Shown piece by piece: positions 18,580 through 26,753 of a DNA stretch of 64,000 nucleotides. Numbering within the stretch: the stretch's first letter is position 1; each line of letters starts with the position of its first letter. The DNA is from Desulfallas sp. Bu1-1 (lineage in GTDB: Bacteria > Bacillota > Desulfotomaculia > Desulfotomaculales > Desulfallaceae): NCBI RefSeq assembly GCF_015594625.1, contig NZ_JADNRQ010000002.1:1-64000 (forward strand), written 5' to 3'. A model generated the notes under the pieces. The model made no database searches and had not been told where the DNA came from. It saw only the letters and a list, made by a program, of their open reading frames with translations. The position numbers were made by a program, and so were the translations under genes.

Positions 18580-19437
18580 CTACTCCCACACCAGTTTCTC
18601 TACGGCCCTCTCCAAATCTTCTGCCCCCGGCCTTGTGTACCTGGCCGTGGTGTTTAAATTTGCATGCCCGGCCAGCATTGCCACCCGGTCCAGGCTCTCC
18701 CCGGCATCCACCAGCATCTTGCAGAAGGTATGCCGTAACCGGTGGGGGGTGACCTCGACGCCTGCCAGCCTGCCCAGTTCCTTCAGCCGGATTTGAACCG
18801 CCCTGGCAGTCACGGGGCCTTCGTTTCTGCCGGGGAAAAGCCACTCCCCGCCGGGGTGGACGGCCAGCCACTCCTGGAGCATTTTCCTGACCGTGACGTT
18901 GAGCGGCACCTCCCGGTATTTTGTGCCTTTGCCCCAGACCTTCACAAAGCCGCTGCGATCCCGGAGCACTATATCCGTCGTCTTTAACCCAACAAGTTCG
19001 GATACCCGTAATCCGGCGTGCGTCATTAAACCCAGAAACGCCCGGTCTCTCGGCCCGCCGTATTTTTGGACGGCCCGCGCAAGCGACCCCATTTCCTTTC
19101 GTGAAAGCCACCTGCAGGCGGCGTTCTGCTCTCTAACACGGCGCACATCTCCGGCGGGGTTCGATTCACACAACCCTTCATCCACCGCCCAGGAAAAGAA
19201 GGACCGGAGCGCCTCCACGCATAGGTTGACCGTGGCGGGCCGTCGACCGCTGGCGAGCAGGTGCCGTTTGAAGTCCGCAACATCGGCAGGCGTCACCGCC
19301 GGTAGATCAAAAGGTTCATTCGCAACGTTTTCCCACCAACGGATAAAATATCCTACCTGGCGGATATAATTTTTCACGGTGGAGTCGGAACAGTCTTTCA
19401 TGCGGAGGTGGTCTCTATACTTTTCCAAAACGTCCAC
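18580..19437 (-). CDS. XerC/D-like tyrosine recombinase (integrase)
   Basis: This 285-residue phage-integrase-family enzyme has a SAM-like N-terminal domain (1-95) and a catalytic domain with all expected residues: R144 (GLRVSEL), a lysine around 170-173 (GKGTKY), H232/R235 (HRLRH), H258 (AGHAN) and the tyrosine nucleophile Y267 (TARYT). The start is GTG, 7 bases after GGAGG. Its codons are visibly richer in G and C than the AT-rich defence genes and the two unknown genes to its right, which suggests a separate origin. It is the only site-specific recombinase seen and probably mobilises the adjoining element. Confidence 0.93.
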   Translation of the reverse strand: MDVLEKYRDHLRMKDCSDSTVKNYIRQVGYFIRWWENVANEPFDLPAVTPADVADFKRHLLASGRRPATVNLCVEALRSFFSWAVDEGLCESNPAGDVRRVREQNAACRWLSRKEMGSLARAVQKYGGPRDRAFLGLMTHAGLRVSELVGLKTTDIVLRDRSGFVKVWGKGTKYREVPLNVTVRKMLQEWLAVHPGGEWLFPGRNEGPVTARAVQIRLKELGRLAGVEVTPHRLRHTFCKMLVDAGESLDRVAMLAGHANLNTTARYTRPGAEDLERAVEKLVWE

Positions 19438-19464
19438 AAAAATCCCTCCACGTTATGCGAAATA

Positions 19465-19512
19465 AAAATTCGCCCTTAAGGTGGGTTTTTCCTACCCGTC
19501 TGGGCGAATTTT
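19465..19512. repeat. 11-base inverted repeat just upstream of the integrase
   Basis: AAAATTCGCCC (19465-19475) and GGGCGAATTTT (19502-19512) are perfect inverted copies 26 bases apart, starting 27 bases before the recombinase start codon. The central part contains GGTGGG and CCTACCC, a weaker inner pair. It could be a recombinase binding site, an operator or a hairpin in the leader. Confidence 0.6.
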
Positions 19513-19799
19513 CCGCCTGGTTTTTTCGCTTTTGGCATGTTGGCCGAAATTTGTCTTTCAGCTTAACTTAAATACCTTGGGGAATATAATCTTTGTTATG
19601 CGTACTAACGGTCATGTATTCCAGAGGCCACCAAGTCCTGAGGGTATGGCCGGCCTTAGTATTGCTTGCAATTATTACGCCCGGGCAAGCCGAGTCACGC
19701 TTTCCTTAGTCTCGGGGGTGTGGCCCGGCACACTTCGAGGCTTGTCTTCTCTGTGCCTGCTATGGTAATACTTTGTTAGGCAAAGCAGTCCGGTTTACA
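19513..19799. other. Non-coding stretch upstream of integrase
   Basis: About 290 bases without a convincing gene; a 95-codon open frame here has no ribosome site and unnatural composition. No repeats or RNA genes recognised. Confidence 0.4.
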
Positions 19800-20531
19800 T
19801 TAGAGTGGGCCTAACTTAGGGAAAGTTATACTGTTAATAATTCTGTAATGCCAGTATAATAATTCCTTTATATAACCCAATAGTAATGCATGTTTTAGAA
19901 AAACGTAATTAATTTTTCCGGTATAATATTCATCCCAATACCGCTCTGTATAATCAGGATCCGAATGTTGCAAGATTCCGTTATAAATATAATCGAACTC
20001 ACAGTTCTGTAAAACTGTTCTGACAGCTCTCACTCTTTCACCAAGAATTCGTGCAAATAAGTCAGTTATATCTCCGGTTTTTACATGTTCAACTATAATT
20101 GATAACCCAATACTCGGGTCCCGGTTCTTTAATTTTTGGTAACAGAAGCCATGAATCCTTGTATAAAATATAGAATCATTTTGATTAGCAATAATTGTTC
20201 TGTACTCGTTAAGTACATGTCGAATGTAGTCAATATTTTTAAGATAGAATTTCCCCTGCAGTTTAATTATTTCTATAGCATCAAGTATTGGCAAATGTTC
20301 ATACTTTGTTACAAATGATACTTGCTGGGCACGTTCCAATGCGGTCAATATATCAGTTGGTGCAGAATGTTTAAAGGTAAAACGAAAACTCCCCTCAACT
20401 TTTGTCTCTTGTATTGTTTCAGAAGATTGAATAATATTTTTTACGTCGTCAATAGTAGCTGAAATCTTTTTTATTATCTTTTCTGGCATCTCGTTTTCTG
20501 ATACTATCTTAAATACTTCTATTTTTATCAA
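19800..20531 (-). CDS. Unknown 243-residue protein
   Basis: I do not recognise this protein. It is soluble, AT-rich in codon use like an accessory gene, starts MIKIEVFKIV, and shows alternating helical segments rich in tyrosine and isoleucine in the second half. No signal peptide, membrane span or metal motif is seen. It stands alone, with a 65-base gap to the small gene downstream. Possibly part of the mobile cargo of the adjoining element. Confidence 0.6.
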   Translation of the reverse strand: MIKIEVFKIVSENEMPEKIIKKISATIDDVKNIIQSSETIQETKVEGSFRFTFKHSAPTDILTALERAQQVSFVTKYEHLPILDAIEIIKLQGKFYLKNIDYIRHVLNEYRTIIANQNDSIFYTRIHGFCYQKLKNRDPSIGLSIIVEHVKTGDITDLFARILGERVRAVRTVLQNCEFDYIYNGILQHSDPDYTERYWDEYYTGKINYVFLKHALLLGYIKELLYWHYRIINSITFPKLGPL

Positions 20532-20596
20532 CTCCCCATCGGACTATTTCGCCTAACTATTAGGGTTTACGAACACATTTTTGTTTGAAATATGCA

Positions 20597-20791
20597 TTAA
20601 GCTTCCCTTACATCCTCAAGTGGAAAACCCACGCACATAGGCTCCCGACCCTCTTCCTGAGCAGTCTGCCATTCTTCTTCTGTACAGACGCAAACAATTT
20701 TTCTCCTAGCTAGGGTTGTTACTGCTACCACTCTTCTCAGAAGTTCTTTGCCGCCATAGGCGTTTATTCTAACCAAATCACCAGGTTTCAT
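20597..20791 (-). CDS. Small 64-residue protein, unknown
   Basis: A GGGGAT/AAGG ribosome site precedes the ATG at 20791. The product begins MKPGDLVRINAYGGKEL and has the look of a small beta-barrel (SH3- or KOW-like) domain, followed by an acidic EEEWQTAQEEGREP segment. Such proteins are common in plasmids and integrative elements of these bacteria. Function unknown. Confidence 0.6.
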   Translation of the reverse strand: MKPGDLVRINAYGGKELLRRVVAVTTLARRKIVCVCTEEEWQTAQEEGREPMCVGFPLEDVREA

Positions 20792-20825
20792 AAGCCTTAT
20801 CCCCTTCCTTCACATTTTTAATAAA

Positions 20826-21180
20826 CTATGTCATACCCGGAAAATTCCACGTGTCATCGGTGTGCACAACTGGCTGTCCCTTAAAGCCAATCTTGAAAGC
20901 ACCCACTACAAGGTTCCCAAAAGGGCACCATCTCCTGTCGGTTTTTAAACAGTACCTGTCACTTTTTTTGATTAACCTGGGTATTAGACACAAAAACCTT
21001 TCCACCAATACCGGGTCGAATTTCAAACCGGCGCACCTTTTTAATTCCTCGATTGCTTCCCCGGTGAGAAATTGCTTTCCTGTGTGGGCGGTCATTAGTC
21101 ATGGCATCGTAAGCGTCAGCAATGACCAGGATGCGGCATTCCATTCGCGCCAGAGATAATAATTTCCAGTCATAAGGTAA
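20826..21180 (-). pseudogene. Remnant of an HD-GYP domain protein
   Basis: On the minus strand the sequence RILVIADAYDAMTNDRPHRKAI (begins near 21138) matches the conserved end of HD-GYP cyclic-di-GMP phosphodiesterases. It then shifts frame; GEAIEELKRCAGLKFDPVLVERF, the normal continuation, is read in the next frame from about 21070. Upstream, coding similarity fades within about 15 codons, so the catalytic HD residues are missing. The tail of the second frame runs on to 20826 without resemblance. This is a decayed fragment. Confidence 0.75.
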
Positions 21181-21609
21181 AATAAAAAGTGGAGCAGGAT
21201 GATGCGCGGCCCTCGTTCACCAGGTGGTGGACGGGGGCTAAATTAATTTATCCCGGACCCGGGCCGGGTGAAATACACCACGCTGACGGCCCGGGGAATA
21301 TGTAGGATTGTAGTTGGGTGAGGTTTTCACTGCATAATTATATAAAAGTTTTTATAAATTAATAAGAGGCCTTAAGGCAGCGCTGCCATCTTCCAAGGGA
21401 AGGTAGTGAGGAAATGCTTACTATTAAAATACGAATTCTAATACTTACCCTACAAATTTTTATTGTTTTGTAATGAACGATTAACCTTTCCAATGGGTAG
21501 GCGAAAGGCCTATCCAACCCCAAGAATAAATAAAAATAGGAATGCATCAAAAAACAAACTTCCCTAAAGCAGTTGTCTTTTAGTATCATGGTAAGTAAGC
21601 ATCTCAGTT
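21181..21609. other. Non-coding or decayed stretch
   Basis: About 430 bases with only weak short frames. A G/C-rich part (21195-21300) is followed by AT-rich sequence. I see no RNA gene, promoter or repeat that I can support. Confidence 0.4.
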
Positions 21610-22260
21610 TTATTGGTTCTCAAACTGTTTTTTTATGGAATTACTTTTTGGTTGTAACTGAAATCCAACCGTAGGCGTTAATTCTCTTTCATTCTCAAAC
21701 TTATAGGTTAGAACCAATAATCTTAAACACGTACCAAGCAACATTACAGCATAAATAATGGTAAACCAAAAAAAATAATTTATGATTAATGATATAATAA
21801 AAACTTTGAGCTCTGATATCGACCAATTAGTATACAAGCTAAGGTATAAAGATAGAAATAAAACTAATGTGAATCCAACCAAGGCACCATTAAAATAAAA
21901 TACAAACACAATATTAATAAGATGATCAAATTTATCTTCAGTATTAATGTTTTTCAATATTTTATTGCTTATTGTGCCAGAAATAATTGCTAGCCCGCCC
22001 ACCAAAAAACCCAGGACACCTAACAATCCAGCCGATAGGGTTAGTAGTGCCATTCCTATTAACGAACAAAAATTTTGTGTGCTATTAGTTTGGTATATTT
22101 CCCTAATGATCATAGAAAAAATTATCGCCAATACAAGTGATACAAAAGCTTCTTTACTCTTAATTAAATCTCTCCACTTTTTTGATGTGAAGATAAGATT
22201 AATAAATCTATTTTTTTTATAATAATACTCTATATTTTTTGGCGATAAATTTTCTCCCAC
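21610..22260 (-). CDS. Integral membrane protein, partner of the upstream unknown gene
   Basis: The 216-residue protein has a charged N-terminus (1-35) and at least four or five hydrophobic segments (about 38-55, 65-95, 115-140, 148-185), ending in a polar tail. No family recognised. It starts 15 bases after the stop of the 286-residue gene, so they form a two-gene operon. Soluble sensor plus membrane effector pairs are common among defence systems, which is why this pair is of interest; that role is inference. Confidence 0.7.
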   Translation of the reverse strand: MGENLSPKNIEYYYKKNRFINLIFTSKKWRDLIKSKEAFVSLVLAIIFSMIIREIYQTNSTQNFCSLIGMALLTLSAGLLGVLGFLVGGLAIISGTISNKILKNINTEDKFDHLINIVFVFYFNGALVGFTLVLFLSLYLSLYTNWSISELKVFIISLIINYFFWFTIIYAVMLLGTCLRLLVLTYKFENERELTPTVGFQLQPKSNSIKKQFENQ

Positions 22261-22275
22261 GGGAGTCCCTCCATG

Positions 22276-23136
22276 TTATTCAATCTTTACTGTCGACTTA
22301 GCTGTTGTCAATTCAGCTATTCCGCTTTTAGCATAATTAGGAATTTCTGATAAGGAATCTTTATGTAGATCCGGGATAGATTTAGTAAATGGCGCCTCTT
22401 CGCTGCTGGTAAGTACAGTGCGCACTCCTTCATTATCTTTGCCAGTCACTTTCATTTCACCGTATCCCTTGCTAACTGCTACAATCATTTTATTAAGGTA
22501 TTTAGATGCAATATTAATTCCCTTCTTTGCTGTTCCCCCCAACCTGATTGAAAATTTAGTTGCCCATGTTTCCTTTATTTCATCTGATTTTGTACTGAAT
22601 AAAGCATCGAAGTCTTCTTTATCGCCATTTGGGGGAACAATATTAATATCTACAATACTTATATTTGCAAATTTCATAATTTTCTCCCTTAACTGGTTGA
22701 TGTTTTTTTCCAAATAAAGCTCTACTTCAATATCGGGCACACACTTTTCAAGAAGGGTTTTAAACATACTTATAAACATTTGATGACCAAAATCCCTCTT
22801 TGGTACAAATGCAATTTCCTCTGTTTTTAAATCAAAATAAAATGTTACATAAGTTGCATTATTTTCATTAAACTGTTCTATAACATCATCTTTAACTTCA
22901 TCGTAACTAATATTGACCCCGGGGCTTACTAAAACTATTCTACCGGTGATTGAAAAATCGCTAGTGTTTTTTTCAAGAGTAATAAATTTATATTTTTTAT
23001 TCTCTTCTATATATATTACTTTTTCGCTAAGGTCTTGGAAAATTTGATTTAGTAATTTTTCTTTTAGAGATTCATCGTCATAAACTTCGTATATTTGAGA
23101 ATTAAAATTAAGCTTAGCAAAATACATTGTAGACAC
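22276..23136 (-). CDS. Unknown 286-residue protein, possible defence sensor
   Basis: Start is GTG, 8 bases after GGAGG. The protein is soluble with conserved-looking segments: ATYVTFYFDLKTEEIAFVPKRDFG near 95-115, a PPNGDKEDFDALF element near 165-175, and KGINIASKYLNKMIVAVSKGYGEMKVTGKD near 205-235. This resembles DUF4747-like uncharacterised proteins found in accessory DNA, but I am not certain. It is followed closely by the membrane gene. No catalytic motif is visible. Confidence 0.7.
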   Translation of the reverse strand: MSTMYFAKLNFNSQIYEVYDDESLKEKLLNQIFQDLSEKVIYIEENKKYKFITLEKNTSDFSITGRIVLVSPGVNISYDEVKDDVIEQFNENNATYVTFYFDLKTEEIAFVPKRDFGHQMFISMFKTLLEKCVPDIEVELYLEKNINQLREKIMKFANISIVDINIVPPNGDKEDFDALFSTKSDEIKETWATKFSIRLGGTAKKGINIASKYLNKMIVAVSKGYGEMKVTGKDNEGVRTVLTSSEEAPFTKSIPDLHKDSLSEIPNYAKSGIAELTTAKSTVKIE

Positions 23137-23255
23137 TTAAACCAACCTCCTACACTTTTTTGTGCAGGATTCTTTAAAATACGTAGCAATACCTCCTATT
23201 TATAAACATAATTATACAACAAATTAACCTAAAAAACTTCATAATACGACAATAT

Positions 23256-23498
23256 TTAATCCCACCCCCGCTCCAACACCCACCCCTCACCCTCCCGAAT
23301 CAAATCACACACCATCCCCTGCCGCGTCTCACACCGGTAACGCGTCGGCCCGGGCACTTTCCACCACTCCAGCCGGGAGGGCAAATCTTCGTGTACAACG
23401 CAACTGATCACTTGGTACCAGCGCCTGCGCCAGCGGAAAGCGACAGGACGGCCGCCGCGGATTTGGGCTTCGATCGGCTGGCGGTAAAGTTTGGTCAT
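23256..23498 (-). CDS. DUF6504-family small protein
   Basis: The ATG at 23498 (MTKLYRQPIEAQ) was preferred over one 11 codons upstream because family-like sequence begins here and GGGTGA lies before it. The VAFRWRRRWYQV core and the tryptophan/arginine-rich C-terminus are typical of DUF6504 proteins, which often sit near DNA-polymerase or mutagenesis genes or in mobile elements. 80 residues; role unknown. Its codons are GC-rich. Confidence 0.7.
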   Translation of the reverse strand: MTKLYRQPIEAQIRGGRPVAFRWRRRWYQVISCVVHEDLPSRLEWWKVPGPTRYRCETRQGMVCDLIREGEGWVLERGWD

Positions 23499-23633
23499 AG
23501 TATCACCCGGGTATATTATAACAGAACGCATGTTCCCAGGGAAAGATGGTAATTATTTTTCGCCAAACCAACCACCATCTTTGGCATCTCAACCAGCGCA
23601 ATTGGGCAGAATCCAGAAAAAGGCAAATCCATC

Positions 23634-23975
23634 CTAGACAACAACTTTCCGCGAGAACTTCTTTTTTGTTTGCTGCTTCCACCACTCTTTCCATAGAATG
23701 TCCCCCAAAAATGTAACTACAGTCTGCCCGGTCCGGCGGTCATCTACCGCAACTGAAAGCCCATTGTATGTATATTCGCGCAACCCTCCCGGCAATGCTC
23801 GAGTAACCTTGCCCTTTTCAACTATGCGAGCCAATTCACATCTGAGTACATCGTCCGGTTCGTTACGTCCATACCATTGCATTAACCTGTTACGGTACTG
23901 ATCTACCGCATGGTCTGTTACCGAAATATACGGTTTAAGGTGCTGTGCAAGTTCCGTAAATGATTTTAAACGCAT
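23634..23975 (-). CDS. Hypothetical 113-residue protein of the element
   Basis: The ATG at 23975 (MRLKSFTELAQHL) follows GGGGGG at about 8 bases; a codon 7 triplets upstream overlaps that site. The protein is basic and has an ISVTDHAVDQYRNRLMQWYGR segment like those in small phage or plasmid proteins, but I cannot name the family. It starts 33 bases after the stop of the replication-like gene. Confidence 0.65.
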   Translation of the reverse strand: MRLKSFTELAQHLKPYISVTDHAVDQYRNRLMQWYGRNEPDDVLRCELARIVEKGKVTRALPGGLREYTYNGLSVAVDDRRTGQTVVTFLGDILWKEWWKQQTKKKFSRKVVV

Positions 23976-24008
23976 TATTTCATCCCCCCTTCCCAAGTTC
24001 CATATTAG

Positions 24009-25085
24009 TTAATTCATATAAAGAGATTTTATTATTTCTCGCTTTTTCTTTTTATCCTCGTATGCGGACCAATCACTCATCCCGGGCGATTCCTTTTTCG
24101 GGGTAGACATACCGGCAGGTTTTTCCCCTCGGTTGGCAATAGCCTGAACTACAGCCTTCAAGTATAAAAGTGGCTTGTGAATCTCCTGGACGGTGGTTGC
24201 AAGGGCAAGTTCCTGGATGGCTTCAAGGACGATGTCGTAACCATAACGGTTGTACAAAGCACCTATGAAGGCGTAATCTCCCCTGGTTTCTTTCACACCT
24301 TCTACCGCGCGGTATTCCTTAACCAGCTCGGCGATCAGTTCTTTTTTTGTCGGCAACTCACCGGTTTTTGCGCTCCCCTGATCCATAGTTCTGATTTCTT
24401 CACCTGCTGCATCTGCTACACCCGCCTGTGGGTGGCTATCGGAATTATTATTTTCATGAGACAGGATACTGCCAGCGCAAGAGGCATGAAATGCCGATGC
24501 GCTGTTGTTTGGTTCTGAACGTAGTGAAGAACCAAACAACTTATTTTCTTCACTGGGTATTGTTATCTGAGTATTGTTAGAGGCTGTCACAGCACCCACC
24601 CTGGTGCTATGAGCACCCACCTGGGTGCTGTGAGCACCTACCCCGGTGCTATGAGCACCTACCCCCTCTAAATTGGCAGGGTGGGTGCTATGAGCACCTA
24701 CCCCTTCTGTATTAGCAGGCTTGGTGCCACGGGTACCTTCCCTGTCTAATTCGTTTTCAGGCGGATCGCAAAGAATATAGACGTTGCTCATGTTTTCTCC
24801 ATTATCTTTGATGCGAGTAATTTTTTTTAACCAACCCTTCTGCTCTAATTCGTTAATGACTCTTTTGGCCGTATCCCGGCTGATTCCGCAATCCTTGGCA
24901 ATCTTGTTGTATGATGGCCAGGATTTGCGCCCATTATCGGCACATTTTGCCAGGTATAGCCTTACAAGCTTGGCATGTGCACTAAGGTCTGATTCAAAAA
25001 CCTCGTTGTAGTCCCAGAACCAACCGCGTTTCCGACCGTCCTCCAAATATGTATTTAATTCGGTAAAAGTCACTGTTTTGTCCAT
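24009..25085 (-). CDS. Replication-initiator-like HTH protein with internal repeat linker
   Basis: Residues 20-110 hold a winged helix domain (SWPSYNKIAKDCGISRDTAKRVINELEQKGWL) of the type in plasmid Rep and phage replisome-organiser proteins. Residues about 125-170 are a low-complexity linker built from VGAHST units. The C-terminal part (about 265-315, RGDYAFIGALYNRYGYDIVLEAI) resembles a DnaD-like helical domain that would recruit helicase. ATG at 25085 has GGGGGTGA before it. It lies 55 bases after the pilin gene, behind a strong terminator. It most likely serves replication of the element; a transcription regulator is the alternative. Confidence 0.7.
   Translation of the reverse strand: MDKTVTFTELNTYLEDGRKRGWFWDYNEVFESDLSAHAKLVRLYLAKCADNGRKSWPSYNKIAKDCGISRDTAKRVINELEQKGWLKKITRIKDNGENMSNVYILCDPPENELDREGTRGTKPANTEGVGAHSTHPANLEGVGAHSTGVGAHSTQVGAHSTRVGAVTASNNTQITIPSEENKLFGSSLRSEPNNSASAFHASCAGSILSHENNNSDSHPQAGVADAAGEEIRTMDQGSAKTGELPTKKELIAELVKEYRAVEGVKETRGDYAFIGALYNRYGYDIVLEAIQELALATTVQEIHKPLLYLKAVVQAIANRGEKPAGMSTPKKESPGMSDWSAYEDKKKKREIIKSLYMN
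24596..24698. repeat. 21-base tandem repeat with internal hairpins, inside the Rep-like gene
   Basis: GGTGCTATGAGCACC-type hairpins (GGTGCT pairs with AGCACC) occur at 24603-24617, 24624-24638 and 24645-24659 in an exact 21-base period, and again at 24684-24698 after a spacer. On the minus strand they encode VGAHST units. Confidence 0.9.
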
Positions 25086-25097
25086 GGCGTCACCCCC

Positions 25098-25138
25098 AAA
25101 AAAAAGAGCAATAGGCTCTTAACCTATCGCTCTTCGCA
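25098..25138 (-). terminator. Rho-independent terminator after the pilin gene
   Basis: On the minus strand AAGAGCGATAGG pairs with CCTATTGCTCTT around a 7-base loop and runs into eight T. It ends about a dozen bases before the Rep-like start codon. Confidence 0.8.
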
Positions 25139-25141
25139 GAA

Positions 25142-25513
25142 TTAAGGAGTGCTTTGATAACCAATCAACCCAAGGACTCCGCCAACCAATTTTTCGGCCA
25201 TAAAAACAAAGATCATACAGATTACAAAACCGGCAAGCATTCTCTTTGCAAACATCATTTTATTTGGGTCCCCGCTTGCTCCCCAGAAAACGAAACCTGC
25301 CCACATGATAAAAATTACGGCCAGGATTCCAAAAATACTCCTGATCAGGGTAACCAAGTTCGTGCCGAGTGCGTCAATTTCTGTTTGAATAACGTCGCCG
25401 CCCGGCTGGGCATAACCGTTAACAGTGTCCATTATGCCGGCATGGGCCACATTAAAGGCCATAAGTGTAAGCATTAACAGGAGAATAATGATAGTTGTTG
25501 TTTTTTGGCTCAA
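25142..25513 (-). CDS. TrbC/VirB2-type pilin subunit
   Basis: The 123-residue protein starts at TTG (25513), 8 bases after GAGGAGG. It has a signal peptide with a cleavage-like AHA near residue 25, then two hydrophobic segments (about 55-80 and 90-115) separated by GASGDPNKMMFAKR, the layout of TrbC/VirB2 conjugative pilins. It would be exported to form the pilus or channel of a type IV secretion system. No other secretion genes are in the window, so the rest of the transfer region is missing, lost or elsewhere. Confidence 0.75.
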   Translation of the reverse strand: MSQKTTTIIILLLMLTLMAFNVAHAGIMDTVNGYAQPGGDVIQTEIDALGTNLVTLIRSIFGILAVIFIMWAGFVFWGASGDPNKMMFAKRMLAGFVICMIFVFMAEKLVGGVLGLIGYQSTP

Positions 25514-25602
25514 CTCAAGCGCCTCCTCTTTGAATAGATTTGTAGTTGTGATCCAAAAATTAACTCTGTGTTCCCACCTCCTTAAAGCAATTTGGCCATA
25601 AA

Positions 25603-25640
25603 ATTAAAAAAACCAGACGGCTAATAACTAACCGCCCGGT
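25603..25640 (-). terminator. Terminator of the 112-residue gene
   Basis: On the minus strand ACCGGGCGGTTAG can pair with TAGCCGTCTGGT across TTAT, followed by seven T. It overlaps the stop codon of the gene. Confidence 0.6.
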
Positions 25641-25959
25641 TGTTATGCTGTGAACCGCTGGCCAGAAACAATAAATATTCCTGAATTACGTCCGGGACTG
25701 TTGATTCTTCCATAATTAAATCGCTTAATTCGTCCAATTCCTCTAAAATGTCCTCAATAATCTTCTCATTTGATTGCAATTCCTGATTTTTGTTTTTACG
25801 TTTTAGGTATTTGTTGGTATAAAAGCTCTTAATAGCCAAAATTCTTTGCCGGGCCTCCTCAGGAGAAAGCCATTCCTCAACAACAGCTAAAGCTAAACCG
25901 GCAATCTCTTCACGTAATGCGCCTATTAATTTATTTAATTCTCGAAGGTTGTTTTGCAT
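25621..25959 (-). CDS. Helical 112-residue protein, unknown
   Basis: GAGGTG precedes the ATG at 25959, nine bases after the BRO gene stop, so it is co-expressed with it. The product is strongly helical and acidic in the middle (EKIIEDILEELDELSDLI) with a basic KYLKRKNKNQ patch. No motif recognised. Its pairing with a BRO gene suggests a regulatory or replication accessory role, but this is only context. Confidence 0.6.
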   Translation of the reverse strand: MQNNLRELNKLIGALREEIAGLALAVVEEWLSPEEARQRILAIKSFYTNKYLKRKNKNQELQSNEKIIEDILEELDELSDLIMEESTVPDVIQEYLLFLASGSQHNNRAVSY

Positions 25960-25968
25960 TGTTTCACC

Positions 25969-26709
25969 TCAATTGATTAAATAATTTTTCGGGAAAAACT
26001 TAACTGTAGGGCGACCGCGCTCGGGCTTAATATGAACCGATCTGATCATATCGTTTTGCAGAAGGGTTAAGAGCACTTTTTCAATAATTTCTCCGGGCAG
26101 ACTTAACGCCCGCGTAATATCCCTTTTGGTTGCGCCTTCCGTTTTTTTTGTTATAACCGAGAGAACGCGCGAAGCATGATAATCATAATCAATAACTGCT
26201 TGGCTTGGAATTGTATTATACTCGTCTCTGATAAGTAGTTCTGTCATTCTCTTAACCAGAATTACCGCGTATTCTTCAGGAAGATTGTTGTTTTCTAAGA
26301 TTTCTTTAATTAACTTGGCCTGGCGTGTTTTTGCGTTCAACAACTGGGCCTCAGCCATCGTAAAAGACGCTTTGCCGGGCAACTCGTATTTGCCGGTTTT
26401 TCTAATAGCTGGTATTACTTCATGTGTAACCCACCGCCTGAACGCCCTTGCTTCCGGCTTGCGGCTGCTGAAAATTAAATTATATAGTCCATACTCATTA
26501 ACGGCCAACATTTTTTGAGGGCCACCAAGGGTGTCCATTAAAATGGACGCCCTTTCGTCACTATCCAAACCAGCTATTACATCCCTGTATTTGCTTATCT
26601 GCAATATCTCGCAAACATCTTTGGCTACAAAATAAATCTGGCCATCTACAACCTTTGTTCTTACTGGCTTTTCCTTGTATTGAAAAATTCTCTGGAGACT
26701 GATGCTCAT
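25969..26709 (-). CDS. BRO-N antirepressor-like protein with C-terminal winged helix
   Basis: Residues 1-110 are a BRO-N domain as in phage antirepressors (VDGQIYFVAKDVCEIL, NEYGLYNLIFSSRKPEARAFRRWVTHEVIPAIRKTG is the hallmark region, here at about 70-108). The C-terminus (about 190-246) is a winged helix ending GRPTVKFFP. The same ending occurs on the DUF3987 protein upstream. The ATG follows GGGGGA. The 400-base iteron-rich space lies immediately before it, so it may bind those repeats. Confidence 0.85.
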   Translation of the reverse strand: MSISLQRIFQYKEKPVRTKVVDGQIYFVAKDVCEILQISKYRDVIAGLDSDERASILMDTLGGPQKMLAVNEYGLYNLIFSSRKPEARAFRRWVTHEVIPAIRKTGKYELPGKASFTMAEAQLLNAKTRQAKLIKEILENNNLPEEYAVILVKRMTELLIRDEYNTIPSQAVIDYDYHASRVLSVITKKTEGATKRDITRALSLPGEIIEKVLLTLLQNDMIRSVHIKPERGRPTVKFFPKNYLIN

Positions 26710-26753
26710 GATACATTCCCCCTGTTAATAAATAGCAATAATTCCAGAAAACT

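Noticed and set aside
19481-19768. 95-residue plus-strand gene
   Set aside because: No ribosome site and low-quality composition; it begins inside the inverted repeat next to the integrase.
24596-24715. CRISPR-like direct repeats
   Set aside because: The 21-base units are contiguous, in frame and encode VGAHST within a larger protein; there are no unique spacers of constant length and no cas gene.
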